NCBI GenBank assembly: GCA_023459275.1
Contig: JAEWVC010000105.1
Span: forward strand, 36,489-100,488
DNA: 64,000 nt
Direction of reading: 5' to 3'
From: Bacillota bacterium
GTDB lineage: Bacteria; Bacillota; Clostridia; Christensenellales; Aristaeellaceae
The translations under genes and the position numbers were made by a program. Positions 50,034 through 57,423 of this stretch are shown here, piece by piece. The notes under the pieces are model-generated. The model was not told the DNA's origin, did no database searches, and saw only the letters and a list, made by a program, of their open reading frames with translations. The first letter of the stretch is position 1, and every line of letters starts with the position of its first letter.

Positions 50034-51737
50034 ATGATCACCGACCTGCAATTGAAGCAAAACCCCTTCTTCTTGAGCGATGAGGATATCGCCTGGGTGA
50101 AAACCACCCTTTCCGGCCTTACCGGGGATGAAAAAATCGGCCAGCTTTTCTGCCTGGCCGCCTTTTCCACCGATCCTGCGTTTGTGGAGTATATCTTTCA
50201 TGTCATGAAGCCGGGCGGGATCATGTACCGCCCCATGAAGGCCGCGGAGGCGGTGGCCTTGACCCACGCCCTTGCAAAAAAATCCGCTGTGCCCATGCTC
50301 ATCGCCGCCAACCTGGAGGCGGGGGCCAACGGCGCGGTCTCGGACGGCACCTACCTTGGCAACGAGATGCAGGTAGCCGCCACAGGAGACGTCCAAATGG
50401 CCTCGCACCTGGGGGAGATCTGCGCGGAGGAAGCAGGCCCCGCAGGCTTCAACTGGGCATTCGCCCCCATCATCGACATCGATATGAACTTCCGCAATCC
50501 TATCACCAATACCAGGACCTTCGGTTCCGATCCCAAGCTGGTGGCGGCCATGGGGGAAGCCTACGTGAAGGCGGTGGAATCCCGGGGCATGGCTGCTTCC
50601 ATCAAGCACTTTCCAGGCGATGGCCACGACGAGCGGGACCAGCACCTGGTGACCAGCGTCAACGGCCTGAGCTGTGAGGAGTGGGACGCCACCTACGGCC
50701 TGGCTTACCGCACCTGCATCGCGGCCGGGGCCAAGACGGTAATGGTGGGGCACATCCTGCAGCCGGCCTACATCCGCCATTTTAACCCCGGCATCCGGGA
50801 TGAGGATATGCTGCCCGCCACGCTGTCCCCCGAACTGATGGGCGGCCTTCTGCGCACAAAGCTGGGCTTCAACGGCCTGATCGTCACCGATGCGTCCATG
50901 ATGGGCGGATTTGCCATCGCCATGTCCAGAAAAAAGGCGGTGCCCCTGTCCATTGCGGCCGGAGCGGACATGTTCCTGTTCTGCAAGGACATGCAGGAGG
51001 ATTTCAATTACATGCGCGAGGGCGTGCATAGCGGCGTCATCACCAAGGAGCGCCTTGACGAGGCCGTGACCAGGATCCTGGCTTTGAAAGCCTCTCTGGG
51101 CCTTCACAAAAAACCCCTGCCCGATGAAAAGCAGGCCCAAAGCTGCCTGTGCATGCCCAAGCACCAGCAGTGGAGCGCGGAATGCGCCGATAAAGCGGTG
51201 ACCCTTGTCAAAGAACAGAAGGGCGTGCTGCCTATAAGCCCCGCGAAAACGCCCAGGGTGCTGCTTGTCCCCATCGAGCAGAACGACCCCAAAGCCTTGT
51301 TCTCCTTTACCGAAAGCGCCGCCGACCGCTTCCGGGAGCTGCTCTCAAAGGAAGGTTTCGATGTTTCCGTTTTCGAGGCCAACAAGGGCATGGAGGGCAT
51401 GATGGCTCCCTGTGCCGCCACCCTTGAAAAGTACGACCTGATCCTGTACCTATGCAACCTGGCCACCAAGTCCAACCAGACGGTGGTGCGCATCGAATGG
51501 GCCCAGCCCATGGGCGCGAACCTGCCGGTGTTTTTGAACGATATCCCCACCGTGTTCGTCTCCGTGGCCAACCCCTACCACCTGATCGACGTGCCCAGGG
51601 TCAAAACCTATATCAACGCCTACAACGCGGATGGCGCGGTGCTAAGGGCTGTGGTGGAAAAGCTTATGGGCCGCAGCCCCTTTACGGGCAAAAGCCCGGT
51701 GGACGCCTTCTGCGGGAAGTGGGATACGCGTTTGTGA
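50034..51737 (+). CDS. GH3 glycosidase, beta-N-acetylhexosaminidase-like
   Basis: 567 residues, cytosolic. NagZ-like barrel: FNWAFAPIIDIDMN, NTRTFGSDPKLV, KHFPGDGHDERDQH (the catalytic loop; usual form KHFPGHGDT..DSH) and GLIVTDASMMGGF with the nucleophile Asp. The C-terminal 200 residues (from about SPAKTPRVLLVP) form the alpha/beta sandwich seen in longer GH3 enzymes such as Bacillus NagZ. Last gene of the importer-sulfatase operon, so it likely cleaves imported GlcNAc-containing oligosaccharides. Confidence 0.9.
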   Translation: MITDLQLKQNPFFLSDEDIAWVKTTLSGLTGDEKIGQLFCLAAFSTDPAFVEYIFHVMKPGGIMYRPMKAAEAVALTHALAKKSAVPMLIAANLEAGANGAVSDGTYLGNEMQVAATGDVQMASHLGEICAEEAGPAGFNWAFAPIIDIDMNFRNPITNTRTFGSDPKLVAAMGEAYVKAVESRGMAASIKHFPGDGHDERDQHLVTSVNGLSCEEWDATYGLAYRTCIAAGAKTVMVGHILQPAYIRHFNPGIRDEDMLPATLSPELMGGLLRTKLGFNGLIVTDASMMGGFAIAMSRKKAVPLSIAAGADMFLFCKDMQEDFNYMREGVHSGVITKERLDEAVTRILALKASLGLHKKPLPDEKQAQSCLCMPKHQQWSAECADKAVTLVKEQKGVLPISPAKTPRVLLVPIEQNDPKALFSFTESAADRFRELLSKEGFDVSVFEANKGMEGMMAPCAATLEKYDLILYLCNLATKSNQTVVRIEWAQPMGANLPVFLNDIPTVFVSVANPYHLIDVPRVKTYINAYNADGAVLRAVVEKLMGRSPFTGKSPVDAFCGKWDTRL

Positions 51738-51929
51738 CAGCCTTTTCAAAACAGCCAAATGAATACGCCGGCGCCATGCGCCGCTGACGTTTGCTTTTCG
51801 CCTTCTTTTTCCTGCCAGGCCGGGGGAGCAAGGAAGCGTGCTGAAACTTATGGGGAAAAAAGGGCGGATACGGTCTTGTGTATCCGTCCTCAGGCCATCA
51901 ACAAAGCCAAACCAAATTTCGGGGATACA
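51738..51929. other. Spacer after the GH3 gene
   Basis: No gene. It holds a small hairpin, CGGATAC/GTATCCG (about 51865-51887), which may end the operon, and a 35-bp segment starting CCATCAACAAAGCC (51895). A close copy of that segment, CCATCAACAAAGTC, occurs at 63878 after murA. Confidence 0.5.
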
Positions 51930-52087
51930 GGGGCTGTCGCAATCATCGCATCATTGCATTCTTATTCATGGAGATGGCCTCCGAAGGTTTCCAAAGGGCG
52001 ACCGGAAAGCCCTTTGGTCGCGTCCGCAGACGCGAAATCCTTCGCGTTGAATAACAATATGCAGAATATGCACTTAGCGAGGCAGCC
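51930..52087. repeat. 155-bp structured repeat (family M), copy 2
   Basis: Copy of the element at 14795-14949. Ends GGGCTGTCGC and GCGAGGCAGCC are near-inverted repeats. Inside are CCAAAGGGC/GCCCTTTGG and CGCGTCCGCAGACGCG. It lies between the convergent GH3 and sortase genes and fits a non-autonomous mobile element; no transposase is near. Confidence 0.75.
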
Positions 52088-52132
52088 TTTTCGCGCCTAG
52101 CGGCGGCCTATAGCCGACTGCCGCGGCACCAT

Positions 52133-53080
52133 TCATTCTTCCTCCACCAACACCGCATGCACCACATAAAAATCCCCGGCCGAATTCTCCCGGCAGGTGA
52201 CCAGGGTCAGGATCTGCCCCCGGGCCGACAGGGCAGCCGCTCCCGCGCTTATGCCGGAGCGGCTTTTCAGGCTGCTCAGAAAGGTCTGCTTTTCCCATTC
52301 CGTATCCCTGTCAAACCCGCGCACATCTGTATCCTGGCTGCAGGTATAGGCGGAGAAGACATAATACGTCTTTTTCGTGAAAAGGCCCGTGAGCACAATG
52401 TTCCTGTGCTCCGCCAAAAACCCTGTTTTCCGGTACTGCAGCAGATCATGGAACATGCTGCCGTCCTTCATGTTGTGGCCGTAGATCACCAAATTAAAAT
52501 CGTCAAGGCCGGCGGCGTTCTTGCAGTCCATAAAAATGGCGCCGCTGGCGTTGCGCTTTTTCAGGAAGGTATGGTCCTGGTAATACTGGTTGTCGCCGCC
52601 CTTGACAACGGGATAGCATACGGATGTGCCCGTGATCTCCAAAAATCCCACCGTGTCGCTGTTTTGCGCCTTCAGGCTTCGCATCTGCTGGCTGAAATAG
52701 GGGATCTGGGTCGCCGCCGGGATGGCGGTAGGCTCGGGTGTGGGGGCAGCGGCGCCGTTCGCTTCTTGGGGAGCCGGTGTCGGGAAGGGTGCGGGCACAT
52801 TGCCCATCCCGGCGGCAATGGCGGTGTATTCCCTGGCGGCGGACCGGTATTCCGCGATCCGCAAAAGCAGCCCTGCCACGGACAGCAGGAATACGGCGGA
52901 CAGGGCAAGGGCCAGCACCGCAAACAGGCGGGAAGTTCGCTTGCCTCCGCCTGTGTGCGCGGCTTTTCCGCCTTGCGGATAATATCCGCTGTCCGTCCAT
53001 TTTTCCCGCTGTTTCCTGATATCCGTTCCCTCCGCCCGGTTGATTTGCCGCCGGACCCGCCCGCGCCCAGGCACAGCCAA
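52133..53080 (-). CDS. Class B-like sortase
   Basis: 315 residues: short basic cytosolic part, one membrane segment (about 51-73), a Pro/Ala-rich stalk, then the sortase barrel. The catalytic His is H202 (YGHNMKDGSMF) and the Cys C296 (TLVTCRENSAGDF). The usual Arg just before the last strand is not obvious: the position reads GDFYVVHAVL. It probably joins surface proteins to the wall or pilins. The start is uncertain: TTG at 53080 is the longest option (an in-frame stop lies upstream) but has no good ribosome site. No substrate with a sorting signal was seen in the window. Confidence 0.85.
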   Translation of the reverse strand: MAVPGRGRVRRQINRAEGTDIRKQREKWTDSGYYPQGGKAAHTGGGKRTSRLFAVLALALSAVFLLSVAGLLLRIAEYRSAAREYTAIAAGMGNVPAPFPTPAPQEANGAAAPTPEPTAIPAATQIPYFSQQMRSLKAQNSDTVGFLEITGTSVCYPVVKGGDNQYYQDHTFLKKRNASGAIFMDCKNAAGLDDFNLVIYGHNMKDGSMFHDLLQYRKTGFLAEHRNIVLTGLFTKKTYYVFSAYTCSQDTDVRGFDRDTEWEKQTFLSSLKSRSGISAGAAALSARGQILTLVTCRENSAGDFYVVHAVLVEEE

Positions 53081-53136
53081 AGCCGCCAGGGAAAAGAAGG
53101 CGGCGGCATAGCATCTCTTGTCTCGTTTTCCCTTTC

Positions 53137-53164
53137 ATTTTAGCATACCGGCAACTCAAGTCAA
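53137..53164 (-). promoter_or_regulatory. Likely sortase promoter
   Basis: On the minus strand TTGACT (53164-53159), 16 nt, TAAAAT (53142-53137). Confidence 0.55.
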
Positions 53165-53231
53165 CCTTTTCTGTCATACCTTTGTGAAGAAGGCTTCCTT
53201 CAGACGGGTTCTTCCCGCCCCCTTTGCATGC

Positions 53232-53257
53232 TATAATGGAAAATGCGAAAGCATTTT
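53232..53257 (+). promoter_or_regulatory. -10 element and 5' hairpin of the DUF523 operon
   Basis: TATAAT (53232-53237), then AAAATGC-GAAA-GCATTTT (53240-53257), a stem closed by a GAAA tetraloop just before AAGGAGG. The hairpin may protect the 5' end of the mRNA. Confidence 0.5.
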
Positions 53258-53271
53258 ATAAGGAGGCTGAA

Positions 53272-53715
53272 ATGAACATCCTCGTCAGCGCCTGCCTGCT
53301 GGGGCTTTGCTGCCGGTACGACGGCAAGGCCAAATACGACCGCCGCATCGAAAAACTGATGGAAAAGCACTGTTTGATCCCCGTATGCCCGGAGCAGCTT
53401 GGCGGGCTGCCCACCCCCAGGGACCCGTCCGAAAGGCTTAAGGGCCGGGTGGTATCCAAAACAGGGCGGGATGTGACCGAGGCCTTTGCCCGGGGCGCGG
53501 AGGAAGCGCTGAAGCTGGCCCGGCTTTACCGCTGCACAGCGGCTGTGCTGAAGGAGCGCAGCCCTTCCTGCGGCCGCGGAACGGTTTACGACGGCACCTT
53601 TACCGGCACACTGGCGGCGGGGGACGGCGTGGCGGCGGAACTGCTGGTGAAAAACGGCATCGCGGTGCTGGGCGAATCGCAAATAGAGGATTTTTTGCAT
53701 AGCCTTGGCGAATGA
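53272..53715 (+). CDS. DUF523 family protein
   Basis: 147 residues. Typical DUF523 cysteine motifs: SACLLGLCCRYDG at the N-terminus, CPEQLGGLPTPR and LKERSPSCGRGTVYDGTF. The conserved Cys residues suggest a metal or Fe-S site; the function of the family is unknown. ATG at 53272 follows AAGGAGG. The next gene starts 55 bp downstream. Confidence 0.88.
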   Translation: MNILVSACLLGLCCRYDGKAKYDRRIEKLMEKHCLIPVCPEQLGGLPTPRDPSERLKGRVVSKTGRDVTEAFARGAEEALKLARLYRCTAAVLKERSPSCGRGTVYDGTFTGTLAAGDGVAAELLVKNGIAVLGESQIEDFLHSLGE

Positions 53716-53770
53716 AAAAACAATAACTTCACCCATTGACCGGAGCCTGAAAGGATGGGAGGGAAGACCG

Positions 53771-54838
53771 GTGCCAAGCTTTACGTACAAGTGCCCCAAC
53801 TGCGGCAACGCGCTGAAGTATACGCCGGATATCGGCAAATTCTCCTGCGAGTTCTGCGGCAGCACCTTTGAGGAAGCCTACTTAAGCAAGCTGGATGACC
53901 AGGCGTACGACCAGTTGAAGGAAGCGGACAAGGACGGGGAATACGGCAAGGCGGAGGATGGCGCGCAGCTTGTGTATTCCTGCCCCAGCTGCGGCGCGGA
54001 GCTTGTCACCGGCAAGACCACTGCCGCCACCATGTGCTACTACTGCCACAGCCCCGTGGTGCTTACCGGCCGGCTGGCCGCCGGATTGCGCCCCGACACC
54101 CTGCTGCCCTTCAAGTATGACAAAGAGAAGGCCAAGGAGAAATTCTTTGCCTGGATCCGCAAAAAGAAGTATGTGCCAAAGTCCTTCATTTCCGAAAGCA
54201 GCGTGGAGAACCTTTCCGGGGTGTATTACCCTTACTGGCTGGCCGACTATGAAACCACAGGCCATTTTTCCGGCGAGGGGCGGATCGTCACCCATTCCTC
54301 CACACCCACCCACAACATCACCACCACGAAAATTTATCAGGTGACCAGGGACGCGGACATCACCTTCATAAACGTGCAGCGCAGCGCGCTTGTAAAGGCC
54401 GACCGCAAGCTGTCCGACGGCATCCAGCCCTACCGCCTTGAGGAGACGAAGTCCTTTGAGCCCGCGTACCTTTCGGGTTTCCTGGCGGAGAAGCGGGACG
54501 TGGAAAAGGAGGAGGTGGCGGGCTCCATCGAAACGGAGCTTCAAGGCTACGTACAGCCCCTGCTCACCGCCGGCTCGCCCTATACCAGCCTTACCGGCGC
54601 CTCCCGGATGGAGGTCAATAAAAATACATTCCGCTATGCGCTGCTGCCCGCCTGGATCTTAACCTACCGGGGCCAGGGCGGCAAGACCTACTATTACGCC
54701 ATGAACGGCCAGACGGAGGAAACCTGCGGCATCCTGCCCGTGAACGCGAAAAAGCTGCTCCTGCACGCGGGCATCCTGGCTGCCGGGGTAGCCGGCGTGC
54801 TGCTTGGCGTTTTCTACTTTTTCGTATCGGGGGTGTGA
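53771..54838 (+). CDS. Zinc-ribbon membrane-anchored protein
   Basis: 355 residues. Two zinc-ribbon modules at the N-terminus: CPNCG with CEFCG (about residues 8-31) and CPSCG with CYYC (about 75-100). A long mixed region follows and one C-terminal membrane segment (LLLHAGILAAGVAGVLLGVFYF). The family is common in Clostridia, often called TFIIB-type zinc ribbon protein; its role is unknown. The GTG at 53771 is chosen because GGGAGGGAAG lies just before it. It overlaps the ribosome site of the next gene, so the two are co-expressed. Confidence 0.82.
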   Translation: MPSFTYKCPNCGNALKYTPDIGKFSCEFCGSTFEEAYLSKLDDQAYDQLKEADKDGEYGKAEDGAQLVYSCPSCGAELVTGKTTAATMCYYCHSPVVLTGRLAAGLRPDTLLPFKYDKEKAKEKFFAWIRKKKYVPKSFISESSVENLSGVYYPYWLADYETTGHFSGEGRIVTHSSTPTHNITTTKIYQVTRDADITFINVQRSALVKADRKLSDGIQPYRLEETKSFEPAYLSGFLAEKRDVEKEEVAGSIETELQGYVQPLLTAGSPYTSLTGASRMEVNKNTFRYALLPAWILTYRGQGGKTYYYAMNGQTEETCGILPVNAKKLLLHAGILAAGVAGVLLGVFYFFVSGV

Positions 54839-54840
54839 GC

Positions 54841-55671
54841 ATGAAAAAAATTGCCGCGCTGCTTTTGATCTGCCTGCTCCTGCCCCTTGCCGCCCTTGCG
54901 CAAACCCTGGGCGCAGGCAGCCAGCGGGTGTTTGATGACGCGGGGCTGATGAGCCAAAGCGATATTGCCAAACTGGAAAGCCAGATTGCCCAAATGCGCT
55001 CCCGTTACGATATGGATATCGTGGTGCTGACCTCCGATCATGCTACGGATGGCCAATCTCTGGCGTTTGCCGATGATTTTTACGAGAAGGGCGGCTTCGG
55101 CGTAGGCGCGGACCACAGCGGCTTCCTGTTTTTCATTGATATGAAAAACAGAGTGCCCACCATTTCCACAGAGGGGCTGATGATTCGTTACATCACCGAC
55201 AACCGGCTGGAATATCTGCTTGACAGGGCGTATGTTTACCTGGTGGACAGCGATTACGGTGCGGCTGTCGCGGAAGTGCTGAAATGGCTCGATTCCTATC
55301 TGCAGGGCGGGATCAGGCCCGATCAGTACAACCAGGACGAATACGGAAACATCGATTATTACAGGACATCTGTGAAATCCCTCACCGGGGGCGAGATCGC
55401 CATTGCCCTGGCGGCTGGGCTTCTTGCCGGGCTCGGGCTTTTCCTGGGGATCAGGTGGCGCTATGGCTTGAAAGGCTCCACCTATAAATACGACGTGCAC
55501 GGAAACTCCGCCGTGAACATCACCGGCGCAACGGATGTGTACCTGCGCACCCAGGTGACCAAAACGCCCAAGGCCTCCTCCGGCTCCGGCGGTTCCGGCG
55601 GCGGAAGGAGCAGTACCCACCATTCCTCCAGCGGCAGGGTCCACGGCGGGGGAAGCGGGAGAAGGTTCTAG
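54841..55671 (+). CDS. TPM-domain secreted/membrane protein (YgcG-like)
   Basis: 276 residues. Signal peptide (about 1-22, ending LAALAQ), TPM domain (about 30-150: VFDDAGLMSQSDIAKLE, MDIVVLTSD, GADHSGFLFFIDMKNR), one membrane segment (about 189-209) and a Gly/Ser/His-rich tail. TPM domains occur in YgcG/Psb32 proteins with poorly defined phosphatase or assembly roles. Paired with the zinc-ribbon gene 2 bp upstream, an arrangement that suggests one membrane complex. Confidence 0.85.
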   Translation: MKKIAALLLICLLLPLAALAQTLGAGSQRVFDDAGLMSQSDIAKLESQIAQMRSRYDMDIVVLTSDHATDGQSLAFADDFYEKGGFGVGADHSGFLFFIDMKNRVPTISTEGLMIRYITDNRLEYLLDRAYVYLVDSDYGAAVAEVLKWLDSYLQGGIRPDQYNQDEYGNIDYYRTSVKSLTGGEIAIALAAGLLAGLGLFLGIRWRYGLKGSTYKYDVHGNSAVNITGATDVYLRTQVTKTPKASSGSGGSGGGRSSTHHSSSGRVHGGGSGRRF

Positions 55672-55743
55672 CCGGCGGAGCGGCGATTGCGCAAGCCGGA
55701 GAAACGCTCCTCCAATCCCCTCTTCGCTTTTTAGATGACCAAA

Positions 55744-55777
55744 GCCGGGCGTGGAATTACCTCCACCCCGGCCTTTT
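55744..55777 (+). terminator. Terminator of the zinc-ribbon/TPM operon
   Basis: GCCGGGCGTGGA (55744-55755) pairs with TCCACCCCGGC (55762-55772), then CTTTTG. Confidence 0.75.
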
Positions 55778-55787
55778 GATATCCCTA

Positions 55788-55850
55788 TGCAATTTTCCGG
55801 GTGGGGTCCGGGGAGGGGCTCTTTTTCAAAAGGGACCCTCCCCGCATACC
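55788..55850. repeat. GC palindrome repeat (family P), inverted copy
   Basis: AATTTTCCGGGTGGGGTCC, then GGGGAGGGGCTCTTTTT pairing with AAAAGGGACCCTCCCC. Lies between the convergent TPM and C39-like genes. Confidence 0.7.
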
Positions 55851-55860
55851 CGTATCCCCG

Positions 55861-56649
55861 TCACGCCGCGGGCTTGGCAGCCACGAACTGCATGTCGTTG
55901 CCATCCTCGTCGTTGAAGAAGTTGTAGAAGGTGAAGTTGTAGATGAAGCGCTCGGCGGGATAGATGCCGTAGCCGTCCTGGTTGTGGTCAGTGGTATCGT
56001 AGGGATCGGCCACAATGATCACATCGTCCTGCTCGGTATCGGTGCCCATGGTGTCGTAGCCGATGATTACCTGCCAATGCCCGCCCCAGTCGTTCCAGCC
56101 GATCATGACGGGCGTGTTGTCCTTCAGGAATTCCTGAATTTGTTCCAGGGTAAACTTGTCATACACCTCATCGCCGTAATCCTTCGTGGTGACAAGGTCA
56201 AACCCGCCCACGCCGTTAAAGATGTCAACCACCTGGGTCAGGCTGGTGGAGCTGGGCTCCGCGCCGCCTTTGCCGCTGGTCAGGCCCACGGAACGGAATT
56301 CCGCCAGCGTCTGCTCGGTATAATCGCCCAGCTTGCCAAAATAATTCAGCACCATCAGCGCGGCACTTACGCCGCAGGACCATTCGCTGGTCTGCTGCTG
56401 GGTCATGAAGTGGGGCAGAATGGTAAGGGTGTCGGTGGAAACCATGTTGTACACGTCGGGATGGGCGAAGTAGGGGGAATCCGGATGGTCGCCCAGCCGC
56501 TCCACGGAGTCCGCTCCGTCCTCAGGGGACAGGTCCGCGGCGTAGGGGATCTTCATCTCGTCGGTGAAGTTGTCCTTCCCTTGGGCCCAGGCGGGAAGTA
56601 TGCCAAGGACGATAACCAGGCAGAGAAGCAGGGATACGGTTTTGCGCAT
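55861..56649 (-). CDS. Secreted C39-like cysteine peptidase domain protein
   Basis: 262 residues with a signal peptide (about 1-22, PAWA-Q). The papain-like triad of the Peptidase_C39_2 group is visible: C92 in QTSEWSCGVSAALMVLNYFG, H191 in WGGHWQVIIGYD and D215 in IIVADPYD. Right after the Asp the segment D221-HNQDGYG has the DxNxDG form of a calcium loop. The substrate is unknown: processing of secreted peptides or wall-linked thiol chemistry are both possible. ATG at 56649 after AAAGGAA; the open frame to 56826 is upstream DNA. Confidence 0.82.
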   Translation of the reverse strand: MRKTVSLLLCLVIVLGILPAWAQGKDNFTDEMKIPYAADLSPEDGADSVERLGDHPDSPYFAHPDVYNMVSTDTLTILPHFMTQQQTSEWSCGVSAALMVLNYFGKLGDYTEQTLAEFRSVGLTSGKGGAEPSSTSLTQVVDIFNGVGGFDLVTTKDYGDEVYDKFTLEQIQEFLKDNTPVMIGWNDWGGHWQVIIGYDTMGTDTEQDDVIIVADPYDTTDHNQDGYGIYPAERFIYNFTFYNFFNDEDGNDMQFVAAKPAA

Positions 56650-56721
56650 TTGTTTTCCTTTCCGGGGCGATGCCCCAAGCACGGTAATACCCAGGGACCG
56701 CGTGAAGATACGCTTGCGGGC

Positions 56722-56750
56722 ATTATACAGAAAAATGAATATAGTTTCAA
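56722..56750 (-). promoter_or_regulatory. Promoter of the C39-like gene
   Basis: On the minus strand TTGAAA (56750-56745), 17 nt, TATAAT (56727-56722). The rest of the 56650-56990 spacer shows no other gene. Confidence 0.8.
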
Positions 56751-56990
56751 TACTTTCCGCACTTTGCGCCCGCCAAATTTTTGCCCTGAAATTTGTGAAA
56801 GTATAAGAAAGCCATCTGCTTTGCACGGGTGCCGGAAAGCGGATGCCCCGGCCCCCGCGAAACGCACGGGCCTGGCATCACACCGTAAATGCGTGAAATC
56901 CGCCGCTTTGGGCAGGACCGCCGTCCCGGACGGCGAAAGGTTATGCTGCCGGTTTTTCATGTGCCGGTCTTGCAGGAAGGGGGAAGCAAA

Positions 56991-57185
56991 ATGGATGACA
57001 AGCGCTTTGTAAAGATCTATTCCCAAGGAGTGGTGAACAACATGGAAATTTGGATGGACCGGGAAACGGGCGTCAACTACCTGTTCCACCAGTCCGGCTA
57101 TGCGGGAGGGATGACCGTGCTGCTGGACAGGGACGGAAAGCCCGTGGTATCAAACCTGTCCCCGGCAGAGATGGACAGACTGTAA
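56991..57185 (+). CDS. DUF6440-like small protein
   Basis: 64 residues. Pattern DDKRFVKIYSQG, MEIWMDRETGVNYLFHQSGYAGG, TVLLDRDGKPVVS matches the short DUF6440 family of Clostridia, whose function is unknown. ATG at 56991 follows AGGAAGGGGG. No membrane segment. Confidence 0.8.
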   Translation: MDDKRFVKIYSQGVVNNMEIWMDRETGVNYLFHQSGYAGGMTVLLDRDGKPVVSNLSPAEMDRL

Positions 57186-57193
57186 ATCCCCGC

Positions 57194-57222
57194 TTGACAG
57201 CGCAAGGGATTTCTTTTACAAT
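57194..57222 (+). promoter_or_regulatory. Promoter of the leader-ABC exporter unit
   Basis: TTGACA (57194-57199), 17 nt, TACAAT (57217-57222). The transcript would start near 57229, just before a strong ribosome site. Confidence 0.85.
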
Positions 57223-57250
57223 GAACCTATCCCAAGAAGGAGGTGGCAGT

Positions 57251-57322
57251 ATGGCAACCCGTTTGAGCATCGCGCAAAATCGGAAGCCGTATTGCCCGAA
57301 CCATCGGACAAACATGCTGTAA
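57251..57322 (+). CDS. Short leader peptide upstream of the ABC exporter
   Basis: 23 codons with one of the best ribosome sites in the window (AAGAAGGAGGTGG, 5-6 nt before the ATG). The product is basic, rich in Arg/Asn, and contains KPYCPNHR. An intrinsic terminator starts 28 nt after its stop, ahead of the exporter gene. The layout resembles bmrB-bmrCD of B. subtilis, where a ribosome stalled on the leader by an antibiotic prevents termination. This leader has no sequence similarity to bmrB that I can recognise. Confidence 0.65.
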   Translation: MATRLSIAQNRKPYCPNHRTNML

Positions 57323-57350
57323 AAGCTGGCGGACGCGTTCGCTCCTTTGA

Positions 57351-57382
57351 AAGCACTTCTGGTTTTGCAGAGGTGCTTTTTT
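57351..57382 (+). terminator. Conditional terminator before the ABC exporter
   Basis: AAGCACTTCT (57351-57360) pairs with AGAGGTGCTT (57369-57378) with one G-T pair, followed by six T. It lies between promoter and exporter gene, so read-through must be regulated or partial. Confidence 0.85.
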
Positions 57383-57423
57383 GCATGCTTTTTTTACCAT
57401 GCGAAAAAGAAAGAGGAGAATGC

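Noticed and set aside
57236..57256. AGGAGGTGG-like segment considered as a T-box motif
   Set aside because: No specifier hairpin or full T-box sequence; it is simply a strong ribosome site before a short ORF.
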